From Vigna angularis (Eukaryota > Streptophyta > Magnoliopsida > Fabales > Fabaceae), in assembly GCF_016808095.1 (NCBI RefSeq), contig NC_068972.1, forward strand, positions 8,674,001 through 8,738,000: DNA of 64,000 nt, written 5' to 3'. The first letter of the stretch is position 1, and each line of letters starts with the position of its first letter. The translations under genes were made by a program, and so were the position numbers. The notes below the pieces were generated by a model that ran no database searches, had not been told where the DNA came from, and saw nothing but the letters and a program-made list of their open reading frames with translations. This document shows, in pieces, positions 22,030 through 36,400 of this stretch.

Positions 22030-22439
22030 TAGAGCTGTCAAAATGGGTCATAATTCATGGGTCAACCAGGTCCACCACAGGTTTGAACTGGGTTGAGTTT
22101 GAAAAAATTGTATTTTTTTTATGCGGGTCAGATTTCAACCTGGCTCATTTAAACTCGCCTCATGCGGGTTGAACCCGTGGTGGGCCGGGTTGGCCCACCA
22201 ATCCACCTACCTAATTTTATTTTATTAAAATTTAATTTTAATTTTATAAAAAAAGAATTTACTTGAAAAAATTATTTAAATTCTTTATTTTAAAAATTAA
22301 TTAAACATCCATGTTGGGAGTGAAATTGGTTTAGATTTGAATTATAGAAAGTTTGTAAAAAAATTTATTTTAAAAAATTATAATTAAGTGAGCAAGTGAA
22401 CCAACTTATGGTAAGTCAGGTCGGATTTTGACAGTTCTA
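22030..22439. mobile_element. hAT-type MITE, 410 bp, with exact 8-bp target duplication
   Basis: Terminal inverted repeats TAGAGCTGTCAAAATGGGTC (left) and TAGAACTGTCAAAATCCGAC (reverse complement of the right). The direct 8-bp flank CTCAAAAT is at 22022-22029 and 22440-22447. An 8-bp duplication with TAG-like short inverted repeats is typical of hAT elements. The interior is GC-richer near the left end and holds no coding capacity. Confidence 0.85.
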
Positions 22440-23103
22440 CTCAAAATATATGATTTCTATTACCAAGAATTAATGGACCATTTCTTTTATTGGGTATGTC
22501 TTGGAAGGCAAGTTCTTGCACCACCATAAATTTCATTTTGCATTTTTCCGTTTTTTATTCATATGTCCACTTTTTCCTATATATAATAAAACAATATCCT
22601 AGAAAATTGTCAAAAAATACTCTGAAATATGATGATATATGTTCACTTTTTCCGTTTTTAGTTATTTATCATTTTTTATTTTTCTTTCACTTAAAATTTT
22701 CACTCTCTTTTTCTTTAATTTGTACTTTTCGATCTTTCATTTTAGTAATCATAACGTTGATAGGATTCTAAAGTTTATGAGCATGACCTTGACCTCTGAT
22801 CGCGATCATGTTTATAAAATTATAAAATTGAAGGAACTATAAAATTTCTTTATGACTTGAAGTTTTTAGCAGTAAGTGTTTTTTGTCTTTTTATTTGGAA
22901 TAATTCTATCAATGGAATAGACGGGCTAACATGATAACTAATATGAGGTATTATTACCGAAGAAATGAGGTATTTAATGGTAGTGATGTTATATTATATG
23001 TGGTTATATTATAATATAGAATAAAAGTAATGTTCAACTTTTGATTTTGGCTTTGTTGTCGTAATTATAAGATTTACTTGAAAGAAATACATTTGTATTG
23101 TTA

Positions 23104-23403
23104 GGATGTAAAAGGGGTAGAAAATATAGAAAATACAAATTTGAAGCTCATCCTAGTATATATAGCACAAGAAAATGCGAGTATCCTTTTAAATTGAGAG
23201 ACATGCCAATTTCTAATGGAGAGGGGTGGTTATTGAATGTTATATGTGGATATCATAACCATGTTTTGACATAAAGTTTAGTTGGTCACCCTTTTACTAG
23301 AAAGTTAAACTCTGCTAAACATTCATTGCTTATTGATATGCTTAAGAGTCAAGTGAAGTTGGCAAACATCCTCCTCACTCTCAAAGAAAATAATGACCTT
23401 TGA
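23104..23403 (+). pseudogene. Mutator-like (MULE/FAR1-type) transposase N-terminal fragment
   Basis: About 99 codons read in one frame with a single internal stop (TAA after the ICGYHNHVLT motif). Visible features: a basic RGRKYRKYK stretch, STRKCECPFKLRDMPIS, GEGWLLNVICGYHNHVL (the C-x-C ... H-x-H zinc-binding pattern of MULE/FAR1 proteins), and DMLKSQVKLANILLTLKENN. The catalytic DDE domain is not present downstream, so this is a dead fragment. Its terminal repeats were not found. Confidence 0.72.
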
Positions 23404-23569
23404 CCCTTTCTATGAGCTAGTGTCGTATGTCTCCTTTTACGTTCACCTTATGAATGACTCTCAACCCAATATGTAGATGTGTTCTTTCCATTTTTATGAC
23501 AAACAAATTCATAAAGTATTAAAATCAATATAGATAAAAAATAAAGAAATCTATAACACACAAAAAAAT

Positions 23570-23880
23570 ATAGATACACACCATCGGATTTTGAAACTGG
23601 AAGAACTCTGAATTGGATTTCAAAATCCGGATAAAATCAAGTTAAGCCCTTCATCGAATCTCAAAATCCAAGAAAAACCCTTTATCGTTTTAAATTCTGG
23701 AAAAACTTTTAACTAGAGAAATTTGATGAAACTCTTAATCGAATTTTGAAATCCAGTTAAGCACTCACCAAATTCAACATTTGATTCTAAATCTAGTTCA
23801 TATTTTTAACCTGATAGACTTTTAACTAGATTTCAAAATCCAATAAAACCCATTAAATTTCAAAATTTAGTGAACATTAT
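23570..23880. repeat. Degenerate tandem-like repeats of a 'gatttcaaaatccag' phrase
   Basis: The phrases cggattttgaaact, ggatttcaaaatccgg, gaatctcaaaatccaag, cgaattttgaaatccag and agatttcaaaatccaat recur at irregular intervals of roughly 40-70 bases. This is probably an old minisatellite or the tandem part of a decayed transposon. Confidence 0.5.
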
Positions 23881-26800
23881 TTTCTCATATTCATAAAGAT
23901 CCTCCTTTTCTATTATCATATACACTTACTAATCATTTTAAATGAAATGTAAACAAATAAATCAAAAGGAATATGTACATGGAGTGGATGAATGCCGAGT
24001 GTAAGGATGAAAAAAATGTTGTTATGATGAAATCCACAAAAGAACTTGGTCACGAAATTCGTAAGAGCAACAAAGTTGTGGTAAGGGTGGAGAGGAAATT
24101 GGGAGGGAGGTGTGACACTAGTGTTATCGCAGAAACGTGAGAGTAAAAGTGGGTGGGTGGGTGAGGATAATTATAGGTGAGAGAAAAAAAATTTTACCCT
24201 TGTCAAACAAAGGATAGTTTTGACATTAACATAGAATTAGGAGGTGTAGGAATCAAGCTTGGAGGTGCATGAAGAAACCTCTTCCTTGTTAGTAGGCACA
24301 CTGCATAGGGAGCAGCCCAAGCTAATAAAGAAATTGGGTCAGTCCGAATTGAATTTCAGCCAGGTAAACATTAAGAGTCGATTTGGACAAGTTTCTTTAC
24401 GAGAACTTCTTTTTTATAAATTAAATATGCATAATTAAAATTAATTTACACATCAGTTAATATGCATAAACTCTGACATAATTTCTCCAACATATTTTTT
24501 AACACTTGCATTATACAAAGTAAACTTAATTTTTTTATATATTGCTGTCTTTTAGAAATTATTCTTTATCAAGGTTGTCCAACTTACCTAAAAATATTAA
24601 CATTTCTCTGGTAAAACCTAGTAAAATTGAATAAAAAGTTATATGCATATTATTATTCTTCATCAAACTTTACTTTTTAACTGTTGAATTCAGTTGTTGG
24701 TGGGGTTTGAATCCTAAAACAATGTTTAGGCGGCAGGTAGAAATTTAGATTCCTTGGGAATTGTTGAGGTACAAAGAGATGAGGTAAAAGTTGCTTAATT
24801 ATTGATAATCATTGTTCTCTTCTTGAAAAAAGAAGTTGCATGTTATTGCGAAATGCAACTGGAGAAGGTAAAAATGGTAACTAGCATGTTAGGTTAGGAT
24901 TAATTTTGAAAATTTTGTTAAGTTCTTTCTAGAAGCTGGCTACTCACAATGATCTGTTTCTCACTTAGCTATAATTTGTGGCTGTGTAGCAGCATGAGAT
25001 CATATCATATCAGGTCTGATTAAAAATGTGCCAAAACCAAGTTGAACTGATATATGCAGAGAAATCTATTATGAATCTATTGGGAAAGCAGAGAATGTGG
25101 TTAAATACACATTAAATCAATCAGAAGCATATAATGGAACAGTGGATGATGATAAAAAACAGATGGTGAAACAATGGATGAAAAGAATCTTTATTTTTTT
25201 TTTCTGTTCTTTATGTATAAAGTTCTCCCTCATTTATGGCAAGAACACTTCATTTGGAATCTTAACTCCCTAGCTTTCCCTTTAGGCCTTTAAGTAGTCA
25301 AGTGTTTTGATTTGATGTGACAAAATTAGTTATAAGAGCATCATCCATGAGGTACTTTTTTTGGCGCTTCCTTCGTGATAGTCCATTGCCATCCGAAAGC
25401 TACAATTTGCTCTTTCTTCTCCTTATTTAATTATTTATGTTAATGATTTTCATTACAGAGAAAAGCTGGATTAGTTTGGGCCTTTAATCAGGCACGACAA
25501 CCTTTAATAGCAAAAAAGTGGCAAAATTTTATGTACGATGCTTTATTTGGGGCTCAAATTACTATTATTAGATTCCGATCGAATATATTTTTTGGACCCA
25601 GTAATCAGACACAAATCTTGAATCATTTAGCATTTGCAAGCAATCACAAACCCAGAATATTGGGCTTTCTGGCTTGCAAATTTATAAACTTTAACCTCTT
25701 TTTATAACCTTCAATGATTTAGGTTCACTTCCTTTGTAAGAAAGGGAAAAAGGTACTTAATGTCGGTAATCATTTATAAACTTGTGGTTGGAATCACTCA
25801 TTTCTCTCTCTCTGTGCCCCCTCTCCCGTTTATCATCAGATGAACCATTACACCCTTTGATTATTTCTACGACACTGTCCTTTTCTTTCTCAATCTCTAC
25901 GTATATATTATATGGCCACAAAAGAATGTGGTATAGTGTTTTTTGATTGAGATATTTAGCAGGTAAAGTTGATTAGATGGAGTGTAGTTTCCAGAAGACA
26001 TAAGACATAAGACATTAGTAGTAGAAAAATACTTGGGTTGTTGGGACAGTAAGCATGATCGCAGACGGTGCACCACGTTTTTTGAGGGTAAGTATGCAGT
26101 AAAATGAATGATTAAGATGGGTTTTGTGTGTGTGATGTTGAGAATTGTTTAATTAGGAAGACAATGAATGACATTATGTTTTAGATTCTGCCTTGTGGCC
26201 CACCGAAGCTTTAATGGTAAGATATTTGAATGTTAAAATAATTTTCATGTGGACAGGGAGAGATTGTTGATGAGAACAATATGCACTATCTGAAGCAAGA
26301 GAATCTAGAGTTTGTCAAACTGGGGACACCAACCTTATTGTTTTAGTTGCCAACACTCTCCCACTTGGAAACCCTTTCTCAGAAAGCTTCTAAATAATTT
26401 TAAAGTTAGCATCAGTGTCTCCAATATGCTCTAACATGAAGGCCTACCTCTCAGCCCCCATCCAATTTCACTTCCTTTGCTTCCAACTGCACTAATATTC
26501 TCTCACCATCATTTTTAATTTTAATAACCATTTTAAGGTACACTGTCTTGTTGTTTGACCTAGTGCTCAAGGCATCACAACCCAATCATTCCTCTGCTTT
26601 AACCAACCCAATCTTTATCAGTACTACTACTCCTGCCTCCACGATCATCAAAATACCAAAACAATAATCATTCATCTCACTACAAATAATGCTTCATCCC
26701 AAATCTCAATCACTCACTCTTATCCAAACCTCCAATCTTATGCTCACTTCATGCACCCTTTTACTTCTAAACGATAAAGATCCAATTTTTTTCTTCCCGC

Positions 26801-27500
26801 AATCTCAGAAACCTCTGGTATGAAACCAGATACAGATAATGGCAACATGGGATGTCATCCTCAACTTTGCAGTTGGTTTGTTGAAATGGGGGCAGGACAC
26901 TGCATATAAGTGCTATCCAACCATGATTTGACTCACATGCAACATCCTAGCTCTTACCATTCACATATACATACATTATAACTTTTCTAGCAGAAACTAG
27001 AAATAAAAAATGTGAAACTGAAGATTAAATAATTCATTTTAGGAGAATCCCATGACCCTAAGGGAGCAGGATATGGAAAAAGATGTCACTTCTATTTGTG
27101 GAAATTTGTGTGCTTTGCTTGAGAAACCTACACTAAAATTTTGTGTAACTTTTCTGTTTCTCATATTTGATGATTAGCTACAATTAAATTAACTTGGTCT
27201 TCTATACAAACTCCACAACTTAAGTACATCATCCAATCGGTAACAGTGTCTTTAGCAAGTTAATTGTTTATTTTCTTGGCATATAAAGCTGTTTCCAATC
27301 AGTGATTTTTCCTCTGATTCGGGCACTGTATCTGGACTAATTTGATTCAACTTTACGCCAAGCTTTACAACCATATCCTTTAATTTGTTTTTCCTACTTA
27401 ATTTTGGCTTTTCTTGCTTAAAGGTTGTGTACTATATATAAATATATTCCTTACATTGAGATATATAAGCAGAGCTAAGAAAGAAAGAGTAAGTAAAAGT
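23881..27500. other. Gene-poor intergenic DNA
   Basis: AT-rich with scattered pyrimidine-rich text (26340-26800). I find no exon series, no tRNA-like cloverleaf and no protein family signature. Confidence 0.4.
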
Positions 27501-27653
27501 AAAAGTGGGTGTAAAAAATAAAGACAGAAAGCGTGTGTGATTTGAACAAGTCAAGAAATAAGTCCAACTAAGCAACGACGCGTGGACCTTTGTAATGCTA
27601 AACCCACAAATATTGGAAGCCAGTTTTCTTGCAATACTGGTATAGTGGTGTGT

Positions 27654-27690
27654 GCTATGTTATGTTATGTTATGTTCTGTTCTGTTCTGT
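27654..27690 (+). repeat. Pentanucleotide microsatellite (TATGT)n(TCTGT)n
   Basis: About four TATGT units followed by three TCTGT units. It lies in a 117-codon open frame (27582-27935) that has no recognisable homology and that I do not call as a gene. Confidence 0.8.
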
Positions 27691-27959
27691 TAGTCCAAGG
27701 AACATGGTTCTTCTTACAAGGACAAAATGAGATAACGTTGTTTCTTCTAAAGGTGACTAATTCAGTTATGGTTCCACCAATGGTTGGAAGTCTTCACCTG
27801 CTAATTAATCACGCGTTTCATCTTATCTTATGCTTCAATAATTTCCATTTTTCTCATCACTCTTCAATGTGTTTGTTCCATTTGTATCAAGGCCAGCTTG
27901 ACATTCAGGAATGTTGGTTTCTTTACCTTATTTAATGCTACACAAGTCATCGATGCATG

Positions 27960-29872
27960 ATACACATGATGTTGAAATCCTCATTAAGGTTGTTTGATTT
28001 TCATCTATTCATCTCACTATTCTTAAAAGAAAGTAATCATTTCTAGAACGTTTCTCTTTGCTTTTCCATTTTCTTAATCCTATGTTTAGGTGTTCAAGTA
28101 GAAGATAGCATGCGGTATTTGACGTTGTTGCCTGCAGTTTCCTAACGTGGCCTGACTAATTAATACGTATCAAGTTTTTCTCAGTAGTGACAAAATTTAT
28201 CATACCTTGATAATAAATTTTATAATAGCTTTGAGAATATTGCTTTTCCCACCTATGAAATCCTACAGCTGTTACATTTTTACACAGTGCCCATAATGAA
28301 GTGTAAATTTGAAGAAAAAAATGCTTAAAATAATTATGAACTGAATTGACTTACTACGGCTTCTTATAATCTATAATCGAGTTTGTTTGACATTAAGAAC
28401 ATTATTACATAAGAAGATGACACTTTTAAATTGTCAATTAAATTAGTCTTAAGCATATTTTGTTCCTTGTTTAAGAAGACAGTTTGAATAGAGGGAAAGT
28501 TACTTCTAATTGAATGAATCGACACTAATCAAATTAAATATTATTGTAAAATTATGTAAACGAAAATATACAAAACAGTAACTATATTTATTTATTGAAT
28601 GAGAAAGGATGGGGCTAATTGAATGCATCACAGACGACTAACTTCCGTTATATTTATTCATTATTAAAAAATTATATTTTATAACATTTTCAGAGAAAAA
28701 ATTACTACTTTAACAAAATATGAAATATAATCTTTTTAACATTATTTACATGTTTCATTTATTATGACTTTAAATGTTTTCTTTTTTTACTTTTAAGAAA
28801 ATTACATTTTAAATATATTAACCAATAATTTATTGTTGAGAATTAATGAGTATGATTAAGAATGAAGTTAAACTTTCTTGCTTTATTCTAATTAATTGAA
28901 ATTAAAGTTGTCGTTTTCATTTTTGTTTTGTAAAGAGTTATCTTGCCTGATAAATCAGGGATTAATCTCCCAAAATGTGGTTAGGTCCTAGCTAGCTTCT
29001 ATAACTTTCTTTATTCTTTTACAAGAAAATATAAAGTGAATATTTGTTTACTAAAGTAACTTTAAGTGAAAATAAAATACAGATGCTAACAAGTAGCTCT
29101 CTCTTTAGTTCACATATTTTTATATTTTTCTCATTTGAGTAAAATCTGACATGGGCTCTAATAAGAGAGTATGGGCTCTAATTATTTAATTGGTCTCAGA
29201 AACATTTTTTTCTTTTAATAATAAAAATATAAAAAAGTATGCTATTAACATCTTATATAGTATTATTAGAGATGATGAAGAGTCTCCACGAATATCAATG
29301 ATAAAAATCTATGATAGATATAACTAGATATTTTTAATGGATATACATATATACAAATATTTAATTGTCTATGATATTCGTCAAGTAATTATCAGTGAAT
29401 TTTATTTGATTAATTTCTTTTAAAATTTAAATAACTAAAATAAAATTATTTAAAAATGTTTAAAATTTAATTTTACATATTTTTAATTTTTAAAAAATTA
29501 GTTTTTTAAAAGACTAAATTTATTTACAGTAATATTTTAGTAAATAATTTGAATTGTATTTTAAAATTTAATTTTTAATTTAATTGTTTGTTTTAATAAT
29601 TTATTTTAAATTATTTGATCTAACATCTCAAAAATTAAAACGTAAAATATCTATGATATCCATCCATGTACTTTTCATATATTTCTCACTAATGGTTTTT
29701 TTTAAGGTAACTAATGAATCCTACCAGTATCCAATTTGACTCTTTGTGATATTAAATATAATGTATAAAAAAATTATACAAATGACTGGATAAAATTTTC
29801 TATGATAAAACAAAACAATACAAACAGTATCAAATTAATCAATGCACAAATTAAAAAGTTATACTAGATTAA

Positions 29873-29925
<53 letters not shown>

Positions 29926-30127
29926 TATATTATTTTTCATGAAGTGATTTTCGCGATATGCTTTTGTTAATAAGTGTGATAAAGGCCCAACACAGTGAAT
30001 ACCGGAAGCATTTTATTCTATATTTCCTGTAATTTAAAATTATTATATTATTTTTTAAGTTTTTAAATATTATGAGTATTTTTATTGTGATTTTCTTTAA
30101 CAATATGTTGATAACCCTTTTAAACAT
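27960..30127. other. Gene-poor AT-rich DNA with a (TA)n run
   Basis: No gene is supported. A (TA)n dinucleotide run occupies about 29879-29919. Confidence 0.4.
29879..29919. repeat. (TA)n microsatellite
   Basis: About 20 uninterrupted TA units. Confidence 0.9.
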
Positions 30128-30136
30128 TCACTTACA

Positions 30137-30410
30137 CTTTATTGAATGAATTTGGGAGAGAGTGATTGAATGAATTTCAGAAAATTTAAAAGTAAATTTT
30201 GTTGTTTATTTGAATGGATTTGAAAGTGAGAATGAATTTGGAAATAAATTTTTTTAACCTGTCACATCAATTAAATCCTATACTAATTCTCGTAAACTTT
30301 ACTTTCAAATTCACTCTCACTTACCTCCAAATTCACTCAAATAAACAACAAAAAATTTACCTTTAAATTTTCTCAAATTCATCATCACTCAGTCTCAAAT
30401 CCATTTAAGT
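30137..30410. mobile_element. Foldback MITE with arms of about 110 bp
   Basis: 30140-30250 and the reverse complement of 30300-30407 share an ordered series of matches: gaatgaatttgggag, agaaaatttaaaagtaaatt, gttgtttatttgaatgga, then gtgagaatgaattt. The arms are perhaps 80-85 percent alike by eye, separated by a loop of about 50 bp. Exact termini and target duplication could not be fixed. Confidence 0.65.
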
Positions 30411-30423
30411 GAACAAAGCCTTG

Positions 30424-33400
30424 ATAAATAACAGTCAGCATGGGTGACTTTACGTCCCCTTCCCCGTCTTGTTTATAACTTTGGTGTCTCTTCTGTTTTC
30501 ATGCAACCAAAGTAATTTGTTTTATTAATAATTATAACATTAAAAATACTTTCACTTTTATTTTTCTTTAATTTAATCTTTTTACGAACCTTAATTAAGC
30601 AGTGTCCGAGTAACAGGAGACAGCTAGTTGTCCCAGAATTAGAAATTGATTAGCCTTAGTTAATGAATATAGTAATGAAGTTAGTTAGATTGGTAATTGA
30701 TCCCATCTTGAATGTGCACAACTTTCTGGGTGTTGATTTCAAATTATTTGAACTTTATAAGGGCTTAAGGTCCACATGTGAAGGACCTCTTATTTTGTTA
30801 TCCTTAAAAAAATGCCCTAATTCTTATATTGTTACTCACTTGGGACCCTATGCCCACCAAGAACAAACAAACAAACACCTTCACCTCTCACTACTTCATT
30901 AATATACACAAACCTCAAAAAAAAGCTCATAATCACACAAGAAATAGGGCACATGCATTAACATCATTCTTCCAAGATGAGTGGACCTGGTTTCTTAATT
31001 TGGCATTAAAACATGTTTGATTCAATGTCAACAGTTTCATCCATTGGGATTTTCGGGCATGAAGTCATTCTAATTATAGGAACCAGTTTTAAGACCGTTA
31101 CATAAGTAAACACTGAATCAAATGAAGAACACAAAAAAAGGGTCAAATGGCCCAGTTGAAGGGCTGTGAAGAGTGGCGACTACGTTGAGGATAGACTAAA
31201 TTATAGCCTTAAAGTATGGGAAGATTTATGATGAAGCCTTAAAAGACAACAAAAAAACAGTGTGGAAGAAGGAGATAAACACCCACTAATCCCAACTACC
31301 TCACCACAAACCATGTTACGAACTATGTTTTTTTCCAACCTCAGGAGAAAATAAGTAACACATTTATGTGGGAACAAGAGAAAGGGATAATTTGCTTTTT
31401 TCCTCAGGTCACAATCTTTACTTTGAACTTTTCAATACAAATAATAATTCTTTTTTCATTTTATTTCCACCACCTAAGCCTCAATTCTCACAAAATTTAG
31501 TGTTAAATGGCCTACTTTTTGTACTCTATTATTATTATAATAATTATTATTATTATTGTTAGTAATAAATAATATTATTATTAATAATATATTACTTAGA
31601 CATAAGGAAATAGGGGTAGGTCATTTTCATTGCATTGGGACTTAGGCTAGTAGTTAAGCGTGGTGGTTGCTAAAGAATATTAATGTCTCTTGTGTGGTGG
31701 CATCGCAACTGTAGACATGTTACGTGGTAAATAGGCATCCTATGTGTTAGGTATTTTTGTCATGCCACTCTCTAATAAGACTAATAATTTATATATAGAT
31801 ATATATAATTAATATATAAGTAATAATAGGCAGCTAGCACTAGTGGAAGTTTGGACCAATATTGCTGTGCTAAAAAATATTACAAAGAAATTCATTGTAT
31901 AAAATACAAATTATCAAACTCATTTCAATTTGTGCTTTCTTTTGACTTTTTTCCTATTGCGAATAATGTATATACAGGGAGGGCAATGGGATCAGTGGCT
32001 TTTCTTTTTTGTGCCATTTGAATTTAAACGTGTTACTCGAAATAAAGGGTCAAATATTAGATTATATTTTGAGTATTATATTCATTTTCATTTATATTTA
32101 TCGGATTTGACAAAATTAGAAAAAGAAGAAAGAAGGGGAGGATTTTTTTATTTTTTATTTTTTAGTTTCATCTTTATACCAGAAATTTTTCCAAATCAAA
32201 TAAATAAATGAAATTATGATCATTTTTAGTTTAGATATTTTCTAACAAACATTCCTTCTTCTACGATATTAATGTGGCTAAGAAACATGCCTATGTATAC
32301 TAAGTATAATTCTTCTATATTTTTTTATGATTTACATGTACAATAAGATATTAATTGGTCATTCAAAAAAATTTCAACCTGAAATTCTATCTCAAGTTTT
32401 CTTTAAAGAATATATAAATGTAAAAGCTTATTATTATTTTTTCTTTTAATCACACAAATTGAACCCACCTACCCATATTCCTGTTACATCTCTCTTTTTT
32501 AGGATGAGATCGTTTTTTTAAGATATTTGAGTGGTCAGTGTGAAATTTTAATAATATATTATAACATAAGAAAAGAAAAGAAAATATTAAAAAATTTATT
32601 TTAATATTTATTTTAATATTTATTTTAATTTTTTAAAAGTGTTTTGAAAATTAATTTGTGTGTAGAATAAATAAATAAAATGGAAGACAATTCTAAAAAC
32701 ATAAAACAAACAATGTGCTTGAACTAACTTTGGCAGCAATTACACCAAATTCAAAGAAAAATCAAAAACCTGATTACGTACATGACGAAGTTCATATCTT
32801 GCAAAAATCGCATAGAAACACTGGTCTATCAAATCCAATCCAGCAATCTAATATCAACCTTCAAAAACGCAATATGGCTAACCACACAAAGTGAGAATGA
32901 GTGTAAGTGGTTGACGAAAATAAACGAAAAGGAGTGAGAGACATCACAAGGTGCTAAGATTTTTACTCAGGATGGGAAGAAAAAAAAAAAGAATTTCTCA
33001 ATTCTAAATCCATTTTAGTCAAATTATTATTAACAGATAATATTCGTCAATAAAAACATATATATTTTACTAACGACCTTATCTATGATATTCTATACAT
33101 ATATTTTTATTGATAATATTATTAATGAATATATATGTCGATAAATTATTGAATATTATGTTATCGATACATCCTTATTTGTTAAAAAAATTGTATTTAT
33201 GTAAGAAATTAGAAACATTAACTATATATATCCGAAAATCATAACATATTCTTAAAAAATAATTGAAGAAGAACATAAACTATAATATTCTCTTTAAATG
33301 TAAATCTCCAAATGTTAACATGCTTGTTAACTTAAACTAAATACATAAATATATATCTACAGCTTAAAAAAGCATCATACTTACGAGAGTTTATTGAAAA

Positions 33401-36400
33401 GATTTAAAATGATTTGCCATTATTTATTCACAATGGATGAAGGAGAACTCATAAAATCTAGGTTTAAAAAAGTTTTAGGTAACATTAATCTTGGTTGGTA
33501 TAAAAATTTATATTATCCAATTTTTTCAATGTTTTTTATATTTAATAATATTTAATAATATATGTAGAAGTCGATGTTTTTTTATATTTAATATTTATTA
33601 AGATACACGTCTTAATAGTATCACATTCTAACCTTATAGTACAAACAATAATAGTAATTGTGAGGACAAATTTATATATTTATTAAATATAAAAAATACT
33701 AATTTAATACAGATTAATTTTAAAAGTACTAATAAATTACTTACCGTGAAATATACGTGGAGTTCAAACCATTTTAGATAACTTAAAAACATTGAAAAAC
33801 CTATATATTATTATTAAAATAATCATAATTAACAAAACCTTGGGTACCTGTATAATAGAAACTACAAATAAGATATACAAAAAATTTAAAAACAGAAGTA
33901 TGTTTTGTTTCAAATTTTAAACGAGACTATATTTTATTAGAGAGTTGGAAGTTCTATTTTTTGAAAAATGTTTGGAAGAGTTCGATTGAATGTATCCAAA
34001 GAATGTCATATCAGAGAAAATGTGTTTGTTTGTTACAGTCACAAATGATTCACAGTTAAACTTATTTAAAAAATATAATTTCAAATTTTATTTAATCTGA
34101 AAATGGAGTTGACCTCGTAATTTGTAGAGGAAAATACATTATATATACTCGGTCAGAAAAAGGTAACGAAAAGAAAAAAGAAAAAAGGTACATTAATCAC
34201 ATGACATGAAGACTTGATAGTGTGTACATTGTCTCAAGACACCCCACTATCATCACCATTGCAGTTCCTCAACTTCTCTTCTACAAACAAAATTTCTACA
34301 TGCTCCATTGTTATGCATTGTTATAATTTTAACCATTTTTTCTTTCCTCCAGTCAATAAATTACTATTACAAAGGATAACTTTCACTATCAAAGATTTTT
34401 TCTGAATAGTTAACTCAGTTGTATATTTATCAATCAAACACAGCACATGTAAACATACGTAATCGGTAAGAGATATATATATTTGTGGATAATAAAAATC
34501 TAACCAATCAGATTCATGACTGAAATTAATCATGGACAAAATTCATGTTTTTTGTAGCAATTAATGTAGTGTTGAAACGTGTAGTTCCTTTCTAACCGTA
34601 ATACAGGAGAAGTAGCTACTGGTTTTCCCTCTCCCAATAGGGTACCTTATTCTGCAAGCATCTTCCCCAAAATAGTGGATGCAGCTATTATATCTGTATG
34701 CCAACAGTGGCATGCAAGAACAGATTCTAAGCACATGAAATTAGAACCCATATGAAGGGGACAAAAACAACTGTTATTTCATCACCATTTTGAACTGTCA
34801 AAGTCCCACACTGTTACGTAAGAGAGGACCAAACCCTAGATTTTGAACTATCAGCGTGAACCACCATTGAAAGCTACTCACTCATTATCCATTAACTATA
34901 GTTTCGGGGTTGGGGGAGATGAACGTTTGAATCATATATATGCACGTTTTTTATTGACTTTCAACCAAATGACCAGTGACCAATATTTTCTACCTGTGAC
35001 AGCAACCATAGTTTTGTAATTTCAATGAATAAATTGTGCAGTTGGAACGAAAACATAAACGTGTGTGACTCATATGTGACATTACAAACGGTTCGATATC
35101 TACATAGGTTTTCTTCACTTTTAAATGTATAAAGGATATTTTGAACATGATACGCGCGTTTTCTCGACCAAATGCAGAGTTTTCTACTGCCATCTTTATT
35201 TTGAAGATAAAAGCAAGAAGCAAATGGTGGTGGTGAATGAAGTTGCTCCTGTTGTCATCTTGACTTAAACCTCTCTGACATTATTAGTGTTGGGGGTGCA
35301 AAAATATCGATAGTCGAGTTAAGCAAATGCTTAAAAATTAGAGAATTAATTATGAGGTTTACTATAATAGATTGAATGATTATGTACACGTAATGATATA
35401 TCATGATGAAATTAGAAAACTAGCCTCCCGAGTTACCGAGAAGATGAAAAGTAGGGCACTTTAACGAGTGGAAGAAAGTGTTTATCGCGATAAAATGGTA
35501 AAACTATGATCCGTATTGGTTTATGCATGAGGAAAAATGGTAATATTTTTGTTGTCTGAAATAGACGTGTTTAAGAGCTTTCCTTTTAAAGCTGGTTCAT
35601 TGCATGCGTGAAGAAGTATTTTTGTGTTGTTGGTGTAGGAATATTTATCACGCAACTGCACGTGGTGTTGGATTGGTGTGTGGACACATGGTGTGCATTT
35701 GAATTAAGACACCGCAAAATATGGCATGCCATCTATGAGCTAGCAAGGTTGAATTCAGTTCAATCTATTGGCTCCACAAAACCTATCAACAAAACCAGGG
35801 TGAAACACTTCATGGGTATAAGGATTCGTTACAGACCAGTTTACTTTTGATGAAATTTATTTTGTTTTGTTTTTGTGTTTTCTTCTGATTAAATTTACTT
35901 GAAAGAGGTTTATCCAGAATGTTTTTGGTCTTGGACGACACAGACAACAGTTATTTTGCAGTTCCCTATCAGACAAATTGGATTGAAATTTGTTGTTTTT
36001 ACGAAAGTGAAGGATTTTGGCTGTAATGCCAAAGTGCCCCAATTCCATAATCTGCATATTGTTATATATCAAAATTAACCAACCGCAGCTACATCACAGG
36101 ACCATTTCATAAACTTCAGGTTGTGCGGAAGATGATTCAATTGTGATTTAATGCATTTGAACTTCGTTATGGACCATTTATGTCACCTATAAAAGAATAA
36201 ATTTACTTTCGAATGGAATTAGTGTCTTCTAGCCTATGGGATCTATTTATGAACAAACAAAATTCACTTCAATATTTAAGAACGATTTGTCAAAGAGAAA
36301 TGGATTTTTGGACCCACAAATATTCCCAAGAGAGGAACGAAGACGGAAATAAAAATTATTATGACAATAGTATTAAAAAAATTACTTTATTTTAAGATAT

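Noticed and set aside
27582..27935. 117-codon open frame
   Set aside because: It spans a pentanucleotide microsatellite, has no recognisable domain and no exon-like neighbours. Likely chance.
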